A stretch of DNA of 64,000 bases. Origin: Prochlorococcus sp. AG-347-I19. Its GTDB lineage: Bacteria; Cyanobacteriota; Cyanobacteriia; PCC-6307; Cyanobiaceae. Both the position numbers and the translations under genes were made by a program. The DNA is taken from positions 27,953 through 91,952 of the forward strand of contig QCBO01000005.1 in the NCBI GenBank assembly GCA_003279105.1, read 5' to 3'. The number at the start of each line of letters is the position of its first letter. Within the stretch, counting starts at the first letter, position 1. Below, piece by piece: positions 40,076 to 50,731 of this stretch. The notes beneath the pieces were generated by a model. That model was given only the letters and a program-made list of their open reading frames with translations, was not told the origin of the DNA and did not search any database.

Positions 40076-41473
40076 ATGAGCATTTCTTCTTTTCTAACTA
40101 AAAAGTTTTTAAAGTCTTTATTCTTTCCTTCTCACAATAGAGGGGCAGCTTTGCCAAAGAAATTAGTGAAGTTGTTAAAATATCCACCTGGTTATTGGGA
40201 TTTGCCCGAACTACCAGAAATAGGTTCCCCACTATCACAAAGCGGATTAATTGCTAAATCTCAAAGAGAATTCTCCAACAAATTTGGTGCTAAAAGATGT
40301 TTTTTTGGAGTTAATGGAGCTTCCGGATTAATACAATCAGCAGTAATTGCAATGGCAAATCCAGGCGAAAATATCCTGATGCCCAGAAATGTTCATATAA
40401 GTGTTATAAAAATCTGTGCGATGCAGAATATAAATCCAATATTTTTTGACCTAGAATTTTCAACCGTAACGGGGCATTACAAACCAATTACAAAAATTTG
40501 GTTGGAAAATGTATTTAAAAAATTAAATTTTGATGAGAATAAAATTTCAGGGGTTATTCTCGTAAATCCCTCTTATCATGGTTATGCAGGAGATTTAGAG
40601 TCTTTAATAGATTGTTGTCATCAAAAAAATTTACCTGTTTTAGTTGATGAAGCCCATGGTTCATATTTCCTTTTTTGTGAAAACCTTAATTTACCAAAAC
40701 CGGCTTTATCATCAAATGCTGATTTAGTCGTAAATTCATTACATAAGTCGCTGAATGGATTAACTCAAACGGCAGTACTTTGGTACAAAGGGAATCGAAT
40801 AAATGAAGGTAATTTAATCAAAAGTATTAATTTACTGCAAACTACAAGTCCAAATTCTTTATTACTTTCATCTTGTGAAGAGTCTATTAGGGACTGGCTT
40901 AACAAAAAAAGTTTATCAAAATATCAAAAAAGAATTTTGGAGGCTAAAAGTATTTATAAAAAATTAATTCAAAAAAATATTCCTCTCATAGAGACTCAAG
41001 ACCCTTTAAAAATTGTAGTAAATACGTCTAAGGCTGGGATTGATGGTTTTACTGCTGATAATTTTTTTTATAGGAATGGCCTTATTGCCGAATTACCAGA
41101 AATGATGACTCTCACTTTTTGCTTAGGATTTGGAAATCAAAAAGATTTTCTTGATTTATTTGAAAAGTTATGGAAAAAATTACTATTAAATTCCAAAAAA
41201 TCAAAAAGTTTAGAAGTGCTCAAATCGCCCTTTAAATTAGTTCAAACTCCCGAAATTGAAATTGGAATTGCTTGGAGAAGTAAGACTCGTAGTATTTCTT
41301 TCTCACAATCATTAAATAAAATATCTGGAGATATTATTTGCCCTTATCCTCCAGGTATACCTCTACTAATTCCTGGCGAAAAAATTGATATAAATAGGTT
41401 TAATTGGATAAATAATCAAAGTTTATGCAACAAAGATCTGGTAAATTTTAATATAAGAGTCTTAGAAACATAG
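40076..41473 (+). CDS. Orn/Lys/Arg decarboxylase family PLP enzyme
   Basis: A 465-residue fold-type I PLP enzyme of the group with short, N-terminally trimmed ornithine/lysine/arginine decarboxylases. The cofactor lysine is Lys224 in 'VNSLHKSLNGLTQTAV', and the PLP-contacting Asp is in 'LPVLVDEAHGSYF'. 'HNRGAALP' near residue 20 and 'CPYPPGIPLLIPGE' near the C-terminus are family marks. The wing domain of E. coli SpeC is absent. Arginine or lysine is the probable substrate, on a polyamine route; the annotation cannot go further. cdsA follows after 9 bases. Confidence 0.88.
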   Translation: MSISSFLTKKFLKSLFFPSHNRGAALPKKLVKLLKYPPGYWDLPELPEIGSPLSQSGLIAKSQREFSNKFGAKRCFFGVNGASGLIQSAVIAMANPGENILMPRNVHISVIKICAMQNINPIFFDLEFSTVTGHYKPITKIWLENVFKKLNFDENKISGVILVNPSYHGYAGDLESLIDCCHQKNLPVLVDEAHGSYFLFCENLNLPKPALSSNADLVVNSLHKSLNGLTQTAVLWYKGNRINEGNLIKSINLLQTTSPNSLLLSSCEESIRDWLNKKSLSKYQKRILEAKSIYKKLIQKNIPLIETQDPLKIVVNTSKAGIDGFTADNFFYRNGLIAELPEMMTLTFCLGFGNQKDFLDLFEKLWKKLLLNSKKSKSLEVLKSPFKLVQTPEIEIGIAWRSKTRSISFSQSLNKISGDIICPYPPGIPLLIPGEKIDINRFNWINNQSLCNKDLVNFNIRVLET

Positions 41474-41482
41474 CAATTTCAT

Positions 41483-42340
41483 ATGAGATTAAGAAGCGGC
41501 TTACTTATAGGAATTTTTGGTTTAATTGTTGTTTTGTTGGGCGGATGGTTTTTTACATTAGCAACTGCTTTGCTTACATATCTAGCATTATTAGAATTTT
41601 TTAGAATGGCAGAGTTTAAAGGAATAAGGCCAGCTACAAAAACCACATTATTTTCATCCTTTATTATTATAGTTTCTACTTATCTTGAGACTATTGGTTT
41701 GCTTGAAGGAGAAATTTCAAATTCAATTTTGCCAATCTGTTCAGTTGGAATATGCACTTGGTTACTTTTGCAACCAAAACCTGGGACAATTTCAGATATT
41801 GCAGCCTCTATTTTTGGATTATTCTATTTAGGTTTTTTACCTAGTTACTGGATTAAGTTAAGGGGATTAGATTCAGTAATAGTAAGTTCAAATCAGAGTT
41901 TTATATCGTTTGAGAACTTATCAAATACTGCAGGTCTTCATTTAACTTTAACTTCTTGTTTTTTAATTGTTGCTAGTGATATTGGCTCTTATTTCATTGG
42001 GAAGTCATTTGGTAAGACATCTCTATCTCCAATATCTCCCAGCAAAACTATAGAAGGTTTAATTGGAGGAATATCATGTTCAACCTTACTAGCAATATTT
42101 TTCGCATTTTTAATGAATTGGGAAAATCCATTATTTGTTGGAATAATATATGGAATTTCAATTTCTCTTATGGCATTAGTTGGAGATTTAATTGAATCTA
42201 TGATGAAGAGAGATGCAAAAATAAAAGATTCCGGAACTTTTTTACCAGGACATGGAGGAATTCTTGACAGAATTGACAGTTACATCTTCACTCCATCAGT
42301 TTTATATTATATTTTTATAATTCTCAAGTATATAAATTAA
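41483..42340 (+). CDS. cdsA: Phosphatidate cytidylyltransferase
   Basis: An integral membrane enzyme of 285 residues that makes CDP-diacylglycerol from phosphatidic acid and CTP, needed for phosphatidylglycerol, an essential thylakoid lipid. About seven hydrophobic segments are visible. The C-terminal signature is 'SMMKRDAKIKDSGTFLPGHGGILDRIDS', and 'SPSKTIEGLIGG' precedes it. The ATG lies 9 bases behind the decarboxylase gene, so the pair is probably cotranscribed. It ends 12 bases before a convergent hydrolase gene. Confidence 0.96.
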   Translation: MRLRSGLLIGIFGLIVVLLGGWFFTLATALLTYLALLEFFRMAEFKGIRPATKTTLFSSFIIIVSTYLETIGLLEGEISNSILPICSVGICTWLLLQPKPGTISDIAASIFGLFYLGFLPSYWIKLRGLDSVIVSSNQSFISFENLSNTAGLHLTLTSCFLIVASDIGSYFIGKSFGKTSLSPISPSKTIEGLIGGISCSTLLAIFFAFLMNWENPLFVGIIYGISISLMALVGDLIESMMKRDAKIKDSGTFLPGHGGILDRIDSYIFTPSVLYYIFIILKYIN

Positions 42341-42352
42341 TTAAAAATTCTT

Positions 42353-43252
42353 TTATTCAAAAAAATAATCTTGGATAATTTTACTAGATAATGACGGTAG
42401 ATCTATATGAGGAAGATGACCACAATTTTGTAACCCTACAAAATTTAATTTTTCAACACTTCTTATATTTTTAATCTCTTTTTTTCCAAGAATTCGATCA
42501 TTTTCTCCACATAATGTTTTAATTGGGATATTTTGGATATATTTTTGAGTCCCTGCAAACCCACCACTTTTTGCAAATGATGCAAGTGAATTCCTCCAGC
42601 CTTTACAACCTAGATGAATTGAAGCAATTTGCTCTTCCATTTTACCAACACACTCATCTGGATAAGCAAATGCTTGCCTACAAAGACTTTTTCTGACCTG
42701 AGGCAATCCAAGAAATGAAGCGCCAATTTGGTTAATAGGGAAAGGGATACTCTTAGGTTCTCCAAACAATCCCGCGGGGGACAAAAGGAGAATTTTATCA
42801 ATCGATTCAGGGATTTCAAAAGCAAGTTTTAAAGCTGTTGAGCCTCCCATAGAGGCACCAATAATTTTAAGATTCTTAAATATCTTTAGGGTTTTAAGGA
42901 GATCAATTAAATGTAAAATTATTTTTGAGGAATTGTATTCATTTGTTGCGCACCTGGGACTAAAACCAAAACCTAGCAGATCAGGAACAATAACTTGAAA
43001 ATTTTTTTTTAGTGATTTATATATTCTCCTGAATTCTAAAAAACTACTATCAAAGCCATGTAGAAGAAGTATAGGTTGACCTTTCCCTCCCATAACTACT
43101 GGGAACTCTATAGAATTCCAGTTTTGGTTGAGTTTTATCCACTTAACGTCATTTGCCAAATAAAGACCTAAAGGGTCTAATAGTGACAATTTAGCACTCT
43201 CAAAAAATTCTACATTTAAATTACTTAATTGTTCAAAATTTGTTTTAGTCAA
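42353..43252 (-). CDS. Alpha/beta hydrolase
   Basis: A 299-residue cytoplasmic alpha/beta hydrolase. The oxyanion motif is 'LLHGFDSSFLEF', the nucleophile elbow 'IGASMGGSTALKLA' holds the Ser, and the catalytic His is in 'GCGHLPHIDLP'. The acid is probably the Asp in 'CGENDRILG'. The substrate is unknown. It lies 9 bases behind the glycerol-dehydrogenase-like gene on the same strand, which suggests cotranscription. No signal peptide is present, unlike the DUF1400 hydrolase at 1548. Confidence 0.88.
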   Translation of the reverse strand: MTKTNFEQLSNLNVEFFESAKLSLLDPLGLYLANDVKWIKLNQNWNSIEFPVVMGGKGQPILLLHGFDSSFLEFRRIYKSLKKNFQVIVPDLLGFGFSPRCATNEYNSSKIILHLIDLLKTLKIFKNLKIIGASMGGSTALKLAFEIPESIDKILLLSPAGLFGEPKSIPFPINQIGASFLGLPQVRKSLCRQAFAYPDECVGKMEEQIASIHLGCKGWRNSLASFAKSGGFAGTQKYIQNIPIKTLCGENDRILGKKEIKNIRSVEKLNFVGLQNCGHLPHIDLPSLSSKIIQDYFFE

Positions 43253-43261
43253 AAAATATGT

Positions 43262-44353
43262 TTATATTTTAATTTTTTGTTGTTCAAAATTTGAAATGAG
43301 CTCTATTATGTCCCTTTTATTAATTTCAAAAGGCAAAAAGTGAATCTCAGATTTATCTCGACAAGTAAAATCAGCAATTTTATCTAAATTATTATTTTCA
43401 AAAACATTTATTCCAAGTTGTCCGATAGTAGTTGGTAAGTTCAATTCTTTCATGAGTACTAATAATTGTTTAATTGATTGATCAGCTAATTTATTATTAT
43501 TTTTCATTTCTTCTAATCTTAATTGCAACAATAATCCAACCCCAACAATCTCACCATGTAAGAATTTATTAGGGGTGATTATCTGAGTAATTGCATTATG
43601 AATAGCATGTGCTGCTGCAGTCCTACACTTTTCTCCACCAATACCACCAACTAATCCTGCTGTAAGTCCACATGCTTCTACAGTATTTTGCCAAGAAGAA
43701 TAATGTTCAAATTGACCCTTAAATGCTTTTTCTCCATCTATTAGTAGTTGATCTCTTAAAACTCTTGATATCTGAATTGCTTGTTGAACAAGACCGTCAT
43801 CTATTGTTGAACTTGTTATTGAGGATTCGTACCATTTTGCCAAGGCATCTGCTATTCCACTTGCAAGAGTTCTTGATGGAGCTGTTTGAATAAATTTATG
43901 ATCATAAACTAGTATTTTCGGACAAGATCTTAATCCGACATCTTTTATGAATTGACCATCCTTTGTATATATATTTGATAAGGCAGTCCAACCTGCACAT
44001 GTAGAGGCGCTAAGAGGGACTGTAATACAAGGTATGTTAAGAGACTCGGCTATATATTTTCCAGAATCTAGAACTTTGCCACCTCCAGCTGCGATAACAG
44101 AATCATTATTATTATTTAAAATGATATTTTTAACTCTTGTAATATCTTCGTAACAACAATCAAATTGTAAATTGGCAGAATTAACATTGAGTTTTTGATT
44201 TTTTAAATCATTAAAAATATTATTTCTTAAATTATTCGTTTGAATGCCTCTACCTAGAATTAATGGACTTTTAGTTAATTTTGTAATTTGAGGTAAAGAT
44301 TCTTCCCAAGCATAATTTCCCCTATAAATAGTTTCTGGAGAGATTGACTGCAT
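43262..44353 (-). CDS. Iron-containing alcohol dehydrogenase, glycerol-dehydrogenase-like
   Basis: A 363-residue member of the GldA branch of group III metal-dependent alcohol dehydrogenases. The NAD motif is 'VIAAGGGKVLDSGKYIA', followed by 'VPLSASTCAGWTALSNIY'. Metal ligands are the Asp in 'LASGIADALAKW' and His residues in 'AHAIHNAI' and 'FLHGEIVGVG'. The actual substrate is not certain; glycerol, glycerol-1-phosphate-like or other polyols are possible. It is read together with the alpha/beta hydrolase and lies 17 bases behind clpC. Confidence 0.85.
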   Translation of the reverse strand: MQSISPETIYRGNYAWEESLPQITKLTKSPLILGRGIQTNNLRNNIFNDLKNQKLNVNSANLQFDCCYEDITRVKNIILNNNNDSVIAAGGGKVLDSGKYIAESLNIPCITVPLSASTCAGWTALSNIYTKDGQFIKDVGLRSCPKILVYDHKFIQTAPSRTLASGIADALAKWYESSITSSTIDDGLVQQAIQISRVLRDQLLIDGEKAFKGQFEHYSSWQNTVEACGLTAGLVGGIGGEKCRTAAAHAIHNAITQIITPNKFLHGEIVGVGLLLQLRLEEMKNNNKLADQSIKQLLVLMKELNLPTTIGQLGINVFENNNLDKIADFTCRDKSEIHFLPFEINKRDIIELISNFEQQKIKI

Positions 44354-44370
44354 ATATTTACTTTAAATGA

Positions 44371-46896
44371 TTAGAAGTTAGCACCTGCTAGCTCTTGAGA
44401 AGATTCTTCAGAAGAAATATTTATTGTAACTTTTTTATTATCATCTATATCAACTAATGCATTATCTCCATCTTTTATTCTTCCAGAAAGAACCTCTTCA
44501 GCCAAACTATCTTCGAGTAAACGCATAACTGCTCTTCTCAAAGGTCTTGCTCCGTATGAAGGATTATAACCTTCTTCAACAAGTCTTTCTTTGAAAGCAT
44601 CAGTAACATTTAATTTAATGCCTTTATCTTGTAATCGAACAAAAACTTCTTGCAACATTATTTCAGCAATTTCTTTAACTTCATTTTTAGTTAGTTGTCT
44701 GAATACAATTATTTCATCAAGTCTATTTAAAAATTCAGGCCTAAAATATTGCTTAAGTTCTTCATTGACTAGTGATTTGATTCTATTATATTGGCTATCT
44801 TCAACTGAATCCCCTGAGAATTCAAATCCTAGTCCGCCACCTCCTTTCTCGATTACTTTTGAACCAATATTAGAGGTCATTATTAACAATGTATTTTTGA
44901 AATCAACAGTTCTACCTTTGGAATCAGTTAATCTTCCGTCTTCAAGTAGTTGCAACAATAAATTGAAAACATCTGGATGCGCCTTTTCAACTTCATCAAA
45001 TAAAACGACGGTGTAAGGACGTCTTCTAACCGCTTCAGTAAGCTGACCACCTTCATTGAAACCAACATAACCAGGAGGCGAGCCTATAAGTTTACTAACT
45101 GTATGTCTTTCCATAAATTCTGACATATCTAATCTGATCATTGCTTCTTCACTACCGAAGAAATATGAAGCTAATGATTTAGTCAGTTCAGTTTTACCAA
45201 CGCCAGTTGGACCAGAGAAAATAAAACTAGCGATGGGTCTATTAGGATTTTTTAATCCAACTCTTGCTCTTCTTATGGCTCTTGAGACAGCCTTTACAGC
45301 TTCATCTTGTCCAATTAGCCTTTGGTGAAGTGTTTCCTCCATATTAAGAAGCTTGACTGATTCAGTTTCTGTTAATTTTTGAACAGGAACACCTGTCCAT
45401 GAAGCCACAATATGTGCTACATCCTCTTCACTAACAAGGGGACTTTCTAAAAGTTTTGAATCACTTTTTACAGAATTATCAGCATCAGATTGATCACCAG
45501 GTGTAGATTCTTTTTTATTGTCCAACACCTCTTTTATTTTTGCAGACAATTCCATCTCTTTTTCACGTAATTGGCCAGCTTGATCGAAATTTTGGTCTCT
45601 TACAGATTCCTCCTTCTGTTTTTGGACTTGTCTTAGTTCTCTATCTATTTGTTTTGCTTCAGGCGGAAGTTTAGAATTTATTAATCTTACTCTACTTCCA
45701 GCCTCGTCGATGAGGTCAATAGCCTTATCAGGTAAAAATCTGTCAGATATATAACGATCCCCTAAATGAGCCGCGGCCTCTAGGGCATCATCTGTAATCT
45801 TTAGACGATGATGTTGTTCGTAACGCTCTCTAAGACCTTTTAAAATTTCGATTGTATCTTCTATAGACGGCTCCCCTACCATTACAGGCTGGAATCTTCT
45901 TTCTAGAGCAGCATCTCTTTCAATATGTTTTCTATATTCATCTAGAGTTGTTGCTCCAATACATTGAAGTTCCCCTCTAGCTAATGCTGGCTTGAGTATA
46001 TTTGCTGCATCTATAGCTCCTTCAGCGGCTCCAGCACCAATTAAAGTGTGCACTTCATCTATGACAAGAATGACATTACCAGCTGCTTTAATTTCTTCCA
46101 TTATTTTTTTTAACCTTTCTTCAAATTCACCTCTATATTTTGTTCCTGCTACCAAAAGACCTATATCAAGAGTCAAAACTCTTTTATCTTCAAGTATATC
46201 TGGAATATCCCCAGTTTGAATTCTTTGAGCTAGACCTTCTGCGATAGCTGTTTTACCTACACCAGGCTCACCAATAAGAACAGGATTATTCTTTGTCCTC
46301 CTACCTAGTATTTGAACTACACGATCTATTTCTGAATGGCGTCCAACGACTGGGTCTAATTTTGATTCACTTGCTAATTTTGTTAGATTTGTTCCGAATT
46401 CATCAAGCGTGGCAGTTTTTAAATTGCCCTTAGTTGTGCTGGGGCCTGTGCCGACTTCCGCTGTTTCACCAAGCATCCTTATAACTTGAGTTCTAACTTT
46501 TGTAAGGTCAATATTAAGATTTTCAAGAACTCTTGCAGCTACACCTTCGCCTTCTCTTATTAAACCTAACAATAAGTGTTCAGTACCAATATAATTGTGG
46601 CCAAGTTGACGAGCCTCTTCTAAAGATAATTCTAAGACTCTTTTAGCCCTAGGAGTAAAAGGTATTTCTACAGCTACAAACCCTGAACCTCTACCTATTA
46701 TCTTTTCCACCTCTATCCTTGAATCTTTTAAATTAACTCCAAGTGATTTAAGTACTTTTGCTGCAACCCCAGTCCCTTCTCCAATTAATCCCAAAAGAAT
46801 TTGTTCAGTTCCAACAAAATTATGACCAAGTCTTCTAGCTTCCTCTTGAGCAAGCATAATGACTTTTATAGCCTTTTCTGTAAATCTTTCAAACAT
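44371..46896 (-). CDS. clpC: ATP-dependent Clp protease ATP-binding subunit ClpC
   Basis: An Hsp100 unfoldase of 841 residues that feeds substrates to ClpP; it is essential in cyanobacteria. Two Clp-N repeats lie at residues about 4-145. AAA-1 has Walker A '[12 protein letters not shown]', a UVR-type coiled segment lies near 425-460, and AAA-2 has '[13 protein letters not shown]'. The ClpP-docking loop is expected in AAA-2. The start codon ATG follows a 179-base spacer that must hold its promoter; no CIRCE-like inverted repeat was seen there. Confidence 0.97.
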   Translation of the reverse strand: MFERFTEKAIKVIMLAQEEARRLGHNFVGTEQILLGLIGEGTGVAAKVLKSLGVNLKDSRIEVEKIIGRGSGFVAVEIPFTPRAKRVLELSLEEARQLGHNYIGTEHLLLGLIREGEGVAARVLENLNIDLTKVRTQVIRMLGETAEVGTGPSTTKGNLKTATLDEFGTNLTKLASESKLDPVVGRHSEIDRVVQILGRRTKNNPVLIGEPGVGKTAIAEGLAQRIQTGDIPDILEDKRVLTLDIGLLVAGTKYRGEFEERLKKIMEEIKAAGNVILVIDEVHTLIGAGAAEGAIDAANILKPALARGELQCIGATTLDEYRKHIERDAALERRFQPVMVGEPSIEDTIEILKGLRERYEQHHRLKITDDALEAAAHLGDRYISDRFLPDKAIDLIDEAGSRVRLINSKLPPEAKQIDRELRQVQKQKEESVRDQNFDQAGQLREKEMELSAKIKEVLDNKKESTPGDQSDADNSVKSDSKLLESPLVSEEDVAHIVASWTGVPVQKLTETESVKLLNMEETLHQRLIGQDEAVKAVSRAIRRARVGLKNPNRPIASFIFSGPTGVGKTELTKSLASYFFGSEEAMIRLDMSEFMERHTVSKLIGSPPGYVGFNEGGQLTEAVRRRPYTVVLFDEVEKAHPDVFNLLLQLLEDGRLTDSKGRTVDFKNTLLIMTSNIGSKVIEKGGGGLGFEFSGDSVEDSQYNRIKSLVNEELKQYFRPEFLNRLDEIIVFRQLTKNEVKEIAEIMLQEVFVRLQDKGIKLNVTDAFKERLVEEGYNPSYGARPLRRAVMRLLEDSLAEEVLSGRIKDGDNALVDIDDNKKVTINISSEESSQELAGANF

Positions 46897-47075
46897 TAGA
46901 AGATTAAATCCCTATTAATAAACTACCAGTAATATGTCAATTTTGTGTTCAGGATGAGCTTTTGTGAATACCCAAAAGTATAAATTATTAAATTAAATTG
47001 AACTTTTTTAATGATATAGCAACAAATTATAGTAATTTCAAGGATTCTGGTTATCCGAACAATTAAATTTTTACA

Positions 47076-47516
47076 TTATTTTGTTGTTAATTTTTTTTCT
47101 TTTAAAAGAGCATGTGAACCATCTTTATAATAATTTTTTCTTATTCCTACAGTAGAAAAATCAAAGCGACTATAAAATCTTTCAGCATTAACATTGCCCT
47201 GAGAAACCTCCAATATAATTTTTTTAAGATTTAATTTTTCACATTTTTTTATTAAATAGCTCATAAAGTATGATCCAAAACCCTTTTTCCTAAATCTTTT
47301 ATTTACAACAAAATAATTTATTTGAGCTTCATCAAGAACAACCTGAAAAACACATATTCCAATGACTAAATTTGTAATTAATAATCCAAAGATTTTTGTA
47401 CCTTCTTTTTTAAATTCGTTAGCCCATTGTTTCTTGCTCCATAGGGAAATGGTATTTGAATCTAATTCATAACATAAATCAATATCTTTCTTATTTATTT
47501 GTTTAATAGATATCAT
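47076..47516 (-). CDS. rimI: Ribosomal-protein-alanine N-acetyltransferase (RimI-like)
   Basis: A 146-residue GNAT acetyltransferase similar to RimI, which acetylates the N-terminus of ribosomal protein S18. The acetyl-CoA site is 'VVNKRFRKKGFGSYFMSYLI' (motif A) and the following beta strand is 'ILEVSQGNVNAERFYSRFDF', characteristic of RimI. 'RKNYYKDGSHALLKEKKL' ends the domain. The cellular target cannot be confirmed from sequence. It is divergent from lysA across 92 bases. Confidence 0.85.
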   Translation of the reverse strand: MISIKQINKKDIDLCYELDSNTISLWSKKQWANEFKKEGTKIFGLLITNLVIGICVFQVVLDEAQINYFVVNKRFRKKGFGSYFMSYLIKKCEKLNLKKIILEVSQGNVNAERFYSRFDFSTVGIRKNYYKDGSHALLKEKKLTTK

Positions 47517-47608
47517 TTTATTATGTAAGTATGTATATTTAAAAAGTCCAAATCTAGAGTCATTATAAGATATGACTGTTTTGGCAAAACTTTATTTAAA
47601 GTTCTCCC

Positions 47609-48976
47609 ATGGAAGAAAAACAATCTTTTTTAAAACAAAAAATTGACTTAGAAAGTCCTAATAAAAATATCGTACCTGTTACTACATCCATTGGAGGAGA
47701 TGGAAAATTGTCTGTTGGTGGATGTTCTATTGAAGAGTTAGTTAAAAAATATGATTCTCCACTTTATATATTGGATGAAATCACTTTAAGAAAGTCTTGT
47801 AGAGCATATAAAAAAGCATTAGAAAAATATTACCCGGGAGAATCTCTCCCTATATATGCTTCTAAGGCAAATAGCTCTATTTTCATGAGTAATCTTGTTT
47901 CTTCGGAAGGTTTAGGACTTGATGCAGTCTCAGAGGGTGAATTATTAACTGCTCTAAAGGGTGGGGTGCCAAACGAAAAAATTGTTTTTCATGGGAATAA
48001 TAAATCTGACAAAGAAATTGATTTCGCAATTAAAAATAACATTAAAATAATTGTAGATAATGATTATGACTTAAGAAGATTAGAGAAAATATCAAATTTA
48101 TTAAATCATGACTTAGAAATAATGATTCGCTTCACTCCTGGAATCGAATGCCATACACATGAATACATTAGAACAGGTTCATTTGATAGCAAATTTGGTT
48201 TTGGAATAGAATATTTAAATAATTTATTTGCAAGCATAAGCGAAATTAAACATTTAAAACTAAAAGGTATACATGCTCATATTGGTTCCCAGATCTTTGA
48301 ACTAGACCCTCATAATGATCTAGGTGAAATAATGGTAAAAATTATTTTAGACGCTAAAAAATTTGGCCACAATATTAAAGAACTCAATGTTGGCGGAGGT
48401 TTAGGCATTAAATATACAAATGATGACGATCCGCCTTCTATCGATGAATGGGTAAAAACAATTTCCAACTCAATTGTTAATGCTTGTAAAAACCACAATT
48501 TAGATCTGCCAAAATTGATGTGCGAACCTGGAAGATCCATCGTATCTACAGCAGGCATAACAATTTACAAAATTGGAGCTTTTAAAAAAATTCCTGGAAT
48601 CAGAACTTATTTGTCTGTTGATGGCGGGATGAGTGATAATCCAAGGCCAATAACATATCAATCAAATTATTCTGCATGTTTGGTAAAAAACCCCTTTAAT
48701 ATTAACTCAAAAAATAAATATACAATTGCTGGCAAACACTGCGAATCGGGGGATGTATTGTTTAAGGAGATAGAACTGGCAAATTGCGAAACAGGAGATC
48801 TAATATGTGTTTTTGGTACTGGTGCTTACAATAATTCAATGAGTTCTAACTACAACAGAATTCCGAGACCTGCAGCACTTTTAGTTTGCAATGGAGAAGC
48901 AGAGATAATTCAAAAAAGAGAAAGTCCATTAGATCTTTTGAAATATGATGTTTTGCCTGATCGCTTTATTAAATAA
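47609..48976 (+). CDS. lysA: Diaminopimelate decarboxylase
   Basis: Converts meso-diaminopimelate to lysine, using PLP. This fold-type III enzyme of 455 residues has its PLP lysine in 'LPIYASKANSS' (near residue 85), a glycine-rich phosphate loop 'LNVGGGLGIKY' and the conserved 'CEPGRSIVSTAG'. 'CESGDVLF' near the C-terminus provides the partner-subunit cysteine. The length is slightly above the usual 420 because of an N-terminal extension of about 30 residues. It leads a plus-strand run through the diadenylate cyclase, uppS, bioB and trhO. Confidence 0.97.
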   Translation: MEEKQSFLKQKIDLESPNKNIVPVTTSIGGDGKLSVGGCSIEELVKKYDSPLYILDEITLRKSCRAYKKALEKYYPGESLPIYASKANSSIFMSNLVSSEGLGLDAVSEGELLTALKGGVPNEKIVFHGNNKSDKEIDFAIKNNIKIIVDNDYDLRRLEKISNLLNHDLEIMIRFTPGIECHTHEYIRTGSFDSKFGFGIEYLNNLFASISEIKHLKLKGIHAHIGSQIFELDPHNDLGEIMVKIILDAKKFGHNIKELNVGGGLGIKYTNDDDPPSIDEWVKTISNSIVNACKNHNLDLPKLMCEPGRSIVSTAGITIYKIGAFKKIPGIRTYLSVDGGMSDNPRPITYQSNYSACLVKNPFNINSKNKYTIAGKHCESGDVLFKEIELANCETGDLICVFGTGAYNNSMSSNYNRIPRPAALLVCNGEAEIIQKRESPLDLLKYDVLPDRFIK

Positions 48977-49010
48977 AATTAGGTAAATTTAAATTAATTT
49001 AGTTTTTAGT

Positions 49011-49919
49011 GTGAATTTCTGGGGGATTATAAATTTAAAGCTTATATTAGATGTCTTATTTGCTATTGGTTTCGGACTTTTATTATTCTCTAGAGTAAAA
49101 GAACAACGGACATTGTGGCTACTAAGAGGATATTTATTTTTAGTATCATCCGCATGGTTTATTCAAAGATATGCATATTTACCACTAACATCAAAATTAA
49201 TTGATGCTGTTGTACTCGCTTGCTCTCTTTCATTAGCGATACTTTGGCAAGGAGAGTTAAGAAGATTAATGGAACTTCTAGGCACTGGGAGGCTAGCTGT
49301 TTTACTTGGGAATCCACCAAAGGAATTTCGAGCAGCTTCAAATACTATTACTCAGTTAGTTGATACTGCAGGTAAACTCTCTCAAAACAGAAGAGGGGCT
49401 TTAATCGTTGTAGATTTGGGGAGTGATTTAAGACCTGAAGATTTTTTATATTCAGGTACCCTTATTGAGGCACAATTATCAACTGACCTTTTAATAAATC
49501 TTTTTGCAACAGATACGCCTTTACATGATGGAGCAGTTCTTGTGAAAGGGAATAAAATAATTTCAGCTGGCGTAATACTTCCTCTTTCAAGACAAGGAAT
49601 AAGTAGATATGGCACAAGACATTTAGCAGCATTAGGAATTACAGAGAGATTTGACAGATGTATTTGTATTGTTGTTTCTGAAGAGACAGGTACGTTATCA
49701 TTAGCAAACCAAGGCAAACTCGAAAGGCCAATAACCAGCAGCAGGTTACAAGAACTTCTTGCAAAATTGATTGGTAATCAAAACTCTATGGGAGCAAATA
49801 AAGCATCTTTAAGTAAAAATGTCTTATCCCAAAAGACAGGCTCAGGTGATAATATCATCAGTGATATTAATAAAAAAAAGTCAGAAAATTCAGAAATTTT
49901 TATAAACAAAAAGGATTAA
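49011..49919 (+). CDS. Diadenylate cyclase (CdaA/DacA type)
   Basis: Makes c-di-AMP from two ATP. Two to three hydrophobic segments (residues about 8-85) anchor a cytoplasmic DAC domain (about 95-260). The DGA motif is present in 'TPLHDGAVLVKGN'. The second motif, RHR in most cyclases, reads RHL here in 'YGTRHLAALGI'. The 40-residue tail is polar and probably disordered. The start is a GTG 34 bases behind lysA. uppS begins 3 bases downstream, so coupled expression is likely. A PgpH-like phosphodiesterase at 22507 is the probable counterpart. Confidence 0.9.
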   Translation: MNFWGIINLKLILDVLFAIGFGLLLFSRVKEQRTLWLLRGYLFLVSSAWFIQRYAYLPLTSKLIDAVVLACSLSLAILWQGELRRLMELLGTGRLAVLLGNPPKEFRAASNTITQLVDTAGKLSQNRRGALIVVDLGSDLRPEDFLYSGTLIEAQLSTDLLINLFATDTPLHDGAVLVKGNKIISAGVILPLSRQGISRYGTRHLAALGITERFDRCICIVVSEETGTLSLANQGKLERPITSSRLQELLAKLIGNQNSMGANKASLSKNVLSQKTGSGDNIISDINKKKSENSEIFINKKD

Positions 49920-49922
49920 CCA

Positions 49923-50726
49923 ATGAGTTTAGAAAAAGTAATAGACGATAAAATTAGTAACTTATTAATGAAAATAGATAAGCAAAAATTGCCCAAACAT
50001 GTAGCAATAATTATGGACGGCAATGGGCGATGGGCGACTAGAAAAGGTTTACCCCGATCATTTGGACATAAACAGGGCGTTAGTGTATTAAAAAAAATTC
50101 TCAAAGCTGCAAAAAATTTAGGTTGTAAAATAATTACTGTTTATGCTTTTTCAACTGAGAATTGGGCAAGACCAGCAAAAGAAGTTGATTTCCTCATAAA
50201 TCTTTTTAGCGAAGTTTTAAAAAACGAAATTAAAGAGTTACATGAAGAATCAACAAAAATAAAATTTATTGGAGATTTAACTCCTTTCCCAAAAAATTTA
50301 AAAGAAATAATCACTAGTTCAGAATCACTTACGAAAAACAATAATAAATTTTTATTCAATGTTTGTGTTAATTATGGAGGTAGACAGGAAATAGTAAAAG
50401 TTGCAAAAGAACTAGCATTTAAATCTTCTGCTGGGGAGATAAGACCAAGTGAAATTAATGAAGAATTATTTAATTCAGAGCTATCAACTGGAGGGATTAA
50501 GGATCCTGAATTACTAATAAGAACTAGTGGCGAAAAAAGGATAAGCAATTTTTTATTATGGCAATTAGCATATTCAGAAATTTATATAACTGACTTGCTT
50601 TGGCCAGATTTTAATGAGCATGAATTTTTTAAAGCAATAATTGATTACCAATCAAGAAATAGACGTTTCGGCGGTATAGAATCATTACCAAATGAATCTT
50701 TTGAAGATTCTCAATATTCTTCCTAA
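49923..50726 (+). CDS. uppS: Undecaprenyl (isoprenyl) diphosphate synthase
   Basis: A cis-prenyltransferase of 267 residues that makes the C55 lipid carrier for peptidoglycan and polysaccharides. The signature '[19 protein letters not shown]' lies at residues 27-45, with the catalytic Asp32. Further motifs are '[12 protein letters not shown]' and '[26 protein letters not shown]'. The N-terminus has about 20 extra residues. It starts 3 bases after the diadenylate cyclase gene and is followed 5 bases later by bioB. Confidence 0.96.
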   Translation: MSLEKVIDDKISNLLMKIDKQKLPKHVAIIMDGNGRWATRKGLPRSFGHKQGVSVLKKILKAAKNLGCKIITVYAFSTENWARPAKEVDFLINLFSEVLKNEIKELHEESTKIKFIGDLTPFPKNLKEIITSSESLTKNNNKFLFNVCVNYGGRQEIVKVAKELAFKSSAGEIRPSEINEELFNSELSTGGIKDPELLIRTSGEKRISNFLLWQLAYSEIYITDLLWPDFNEHEFFKAIIDYQSRNRRFGGIESLPNESFEDSQYSS

Positions 50727-50731
50727 TAAAA

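Noticed and set aside
44591..45016. Plus-strand frame of 141 codons inside clpC
   Set aside because: Ser/Leu-rich antisense of a well-conserved ClpC AAA-2 domain.
46897..47075. Heat-shock operator or small RNA upstream of clpC
   Set aside because: No CIRCE-type inverted repeat, T-tract hairpin or plausible small frame was seen in this spacer.
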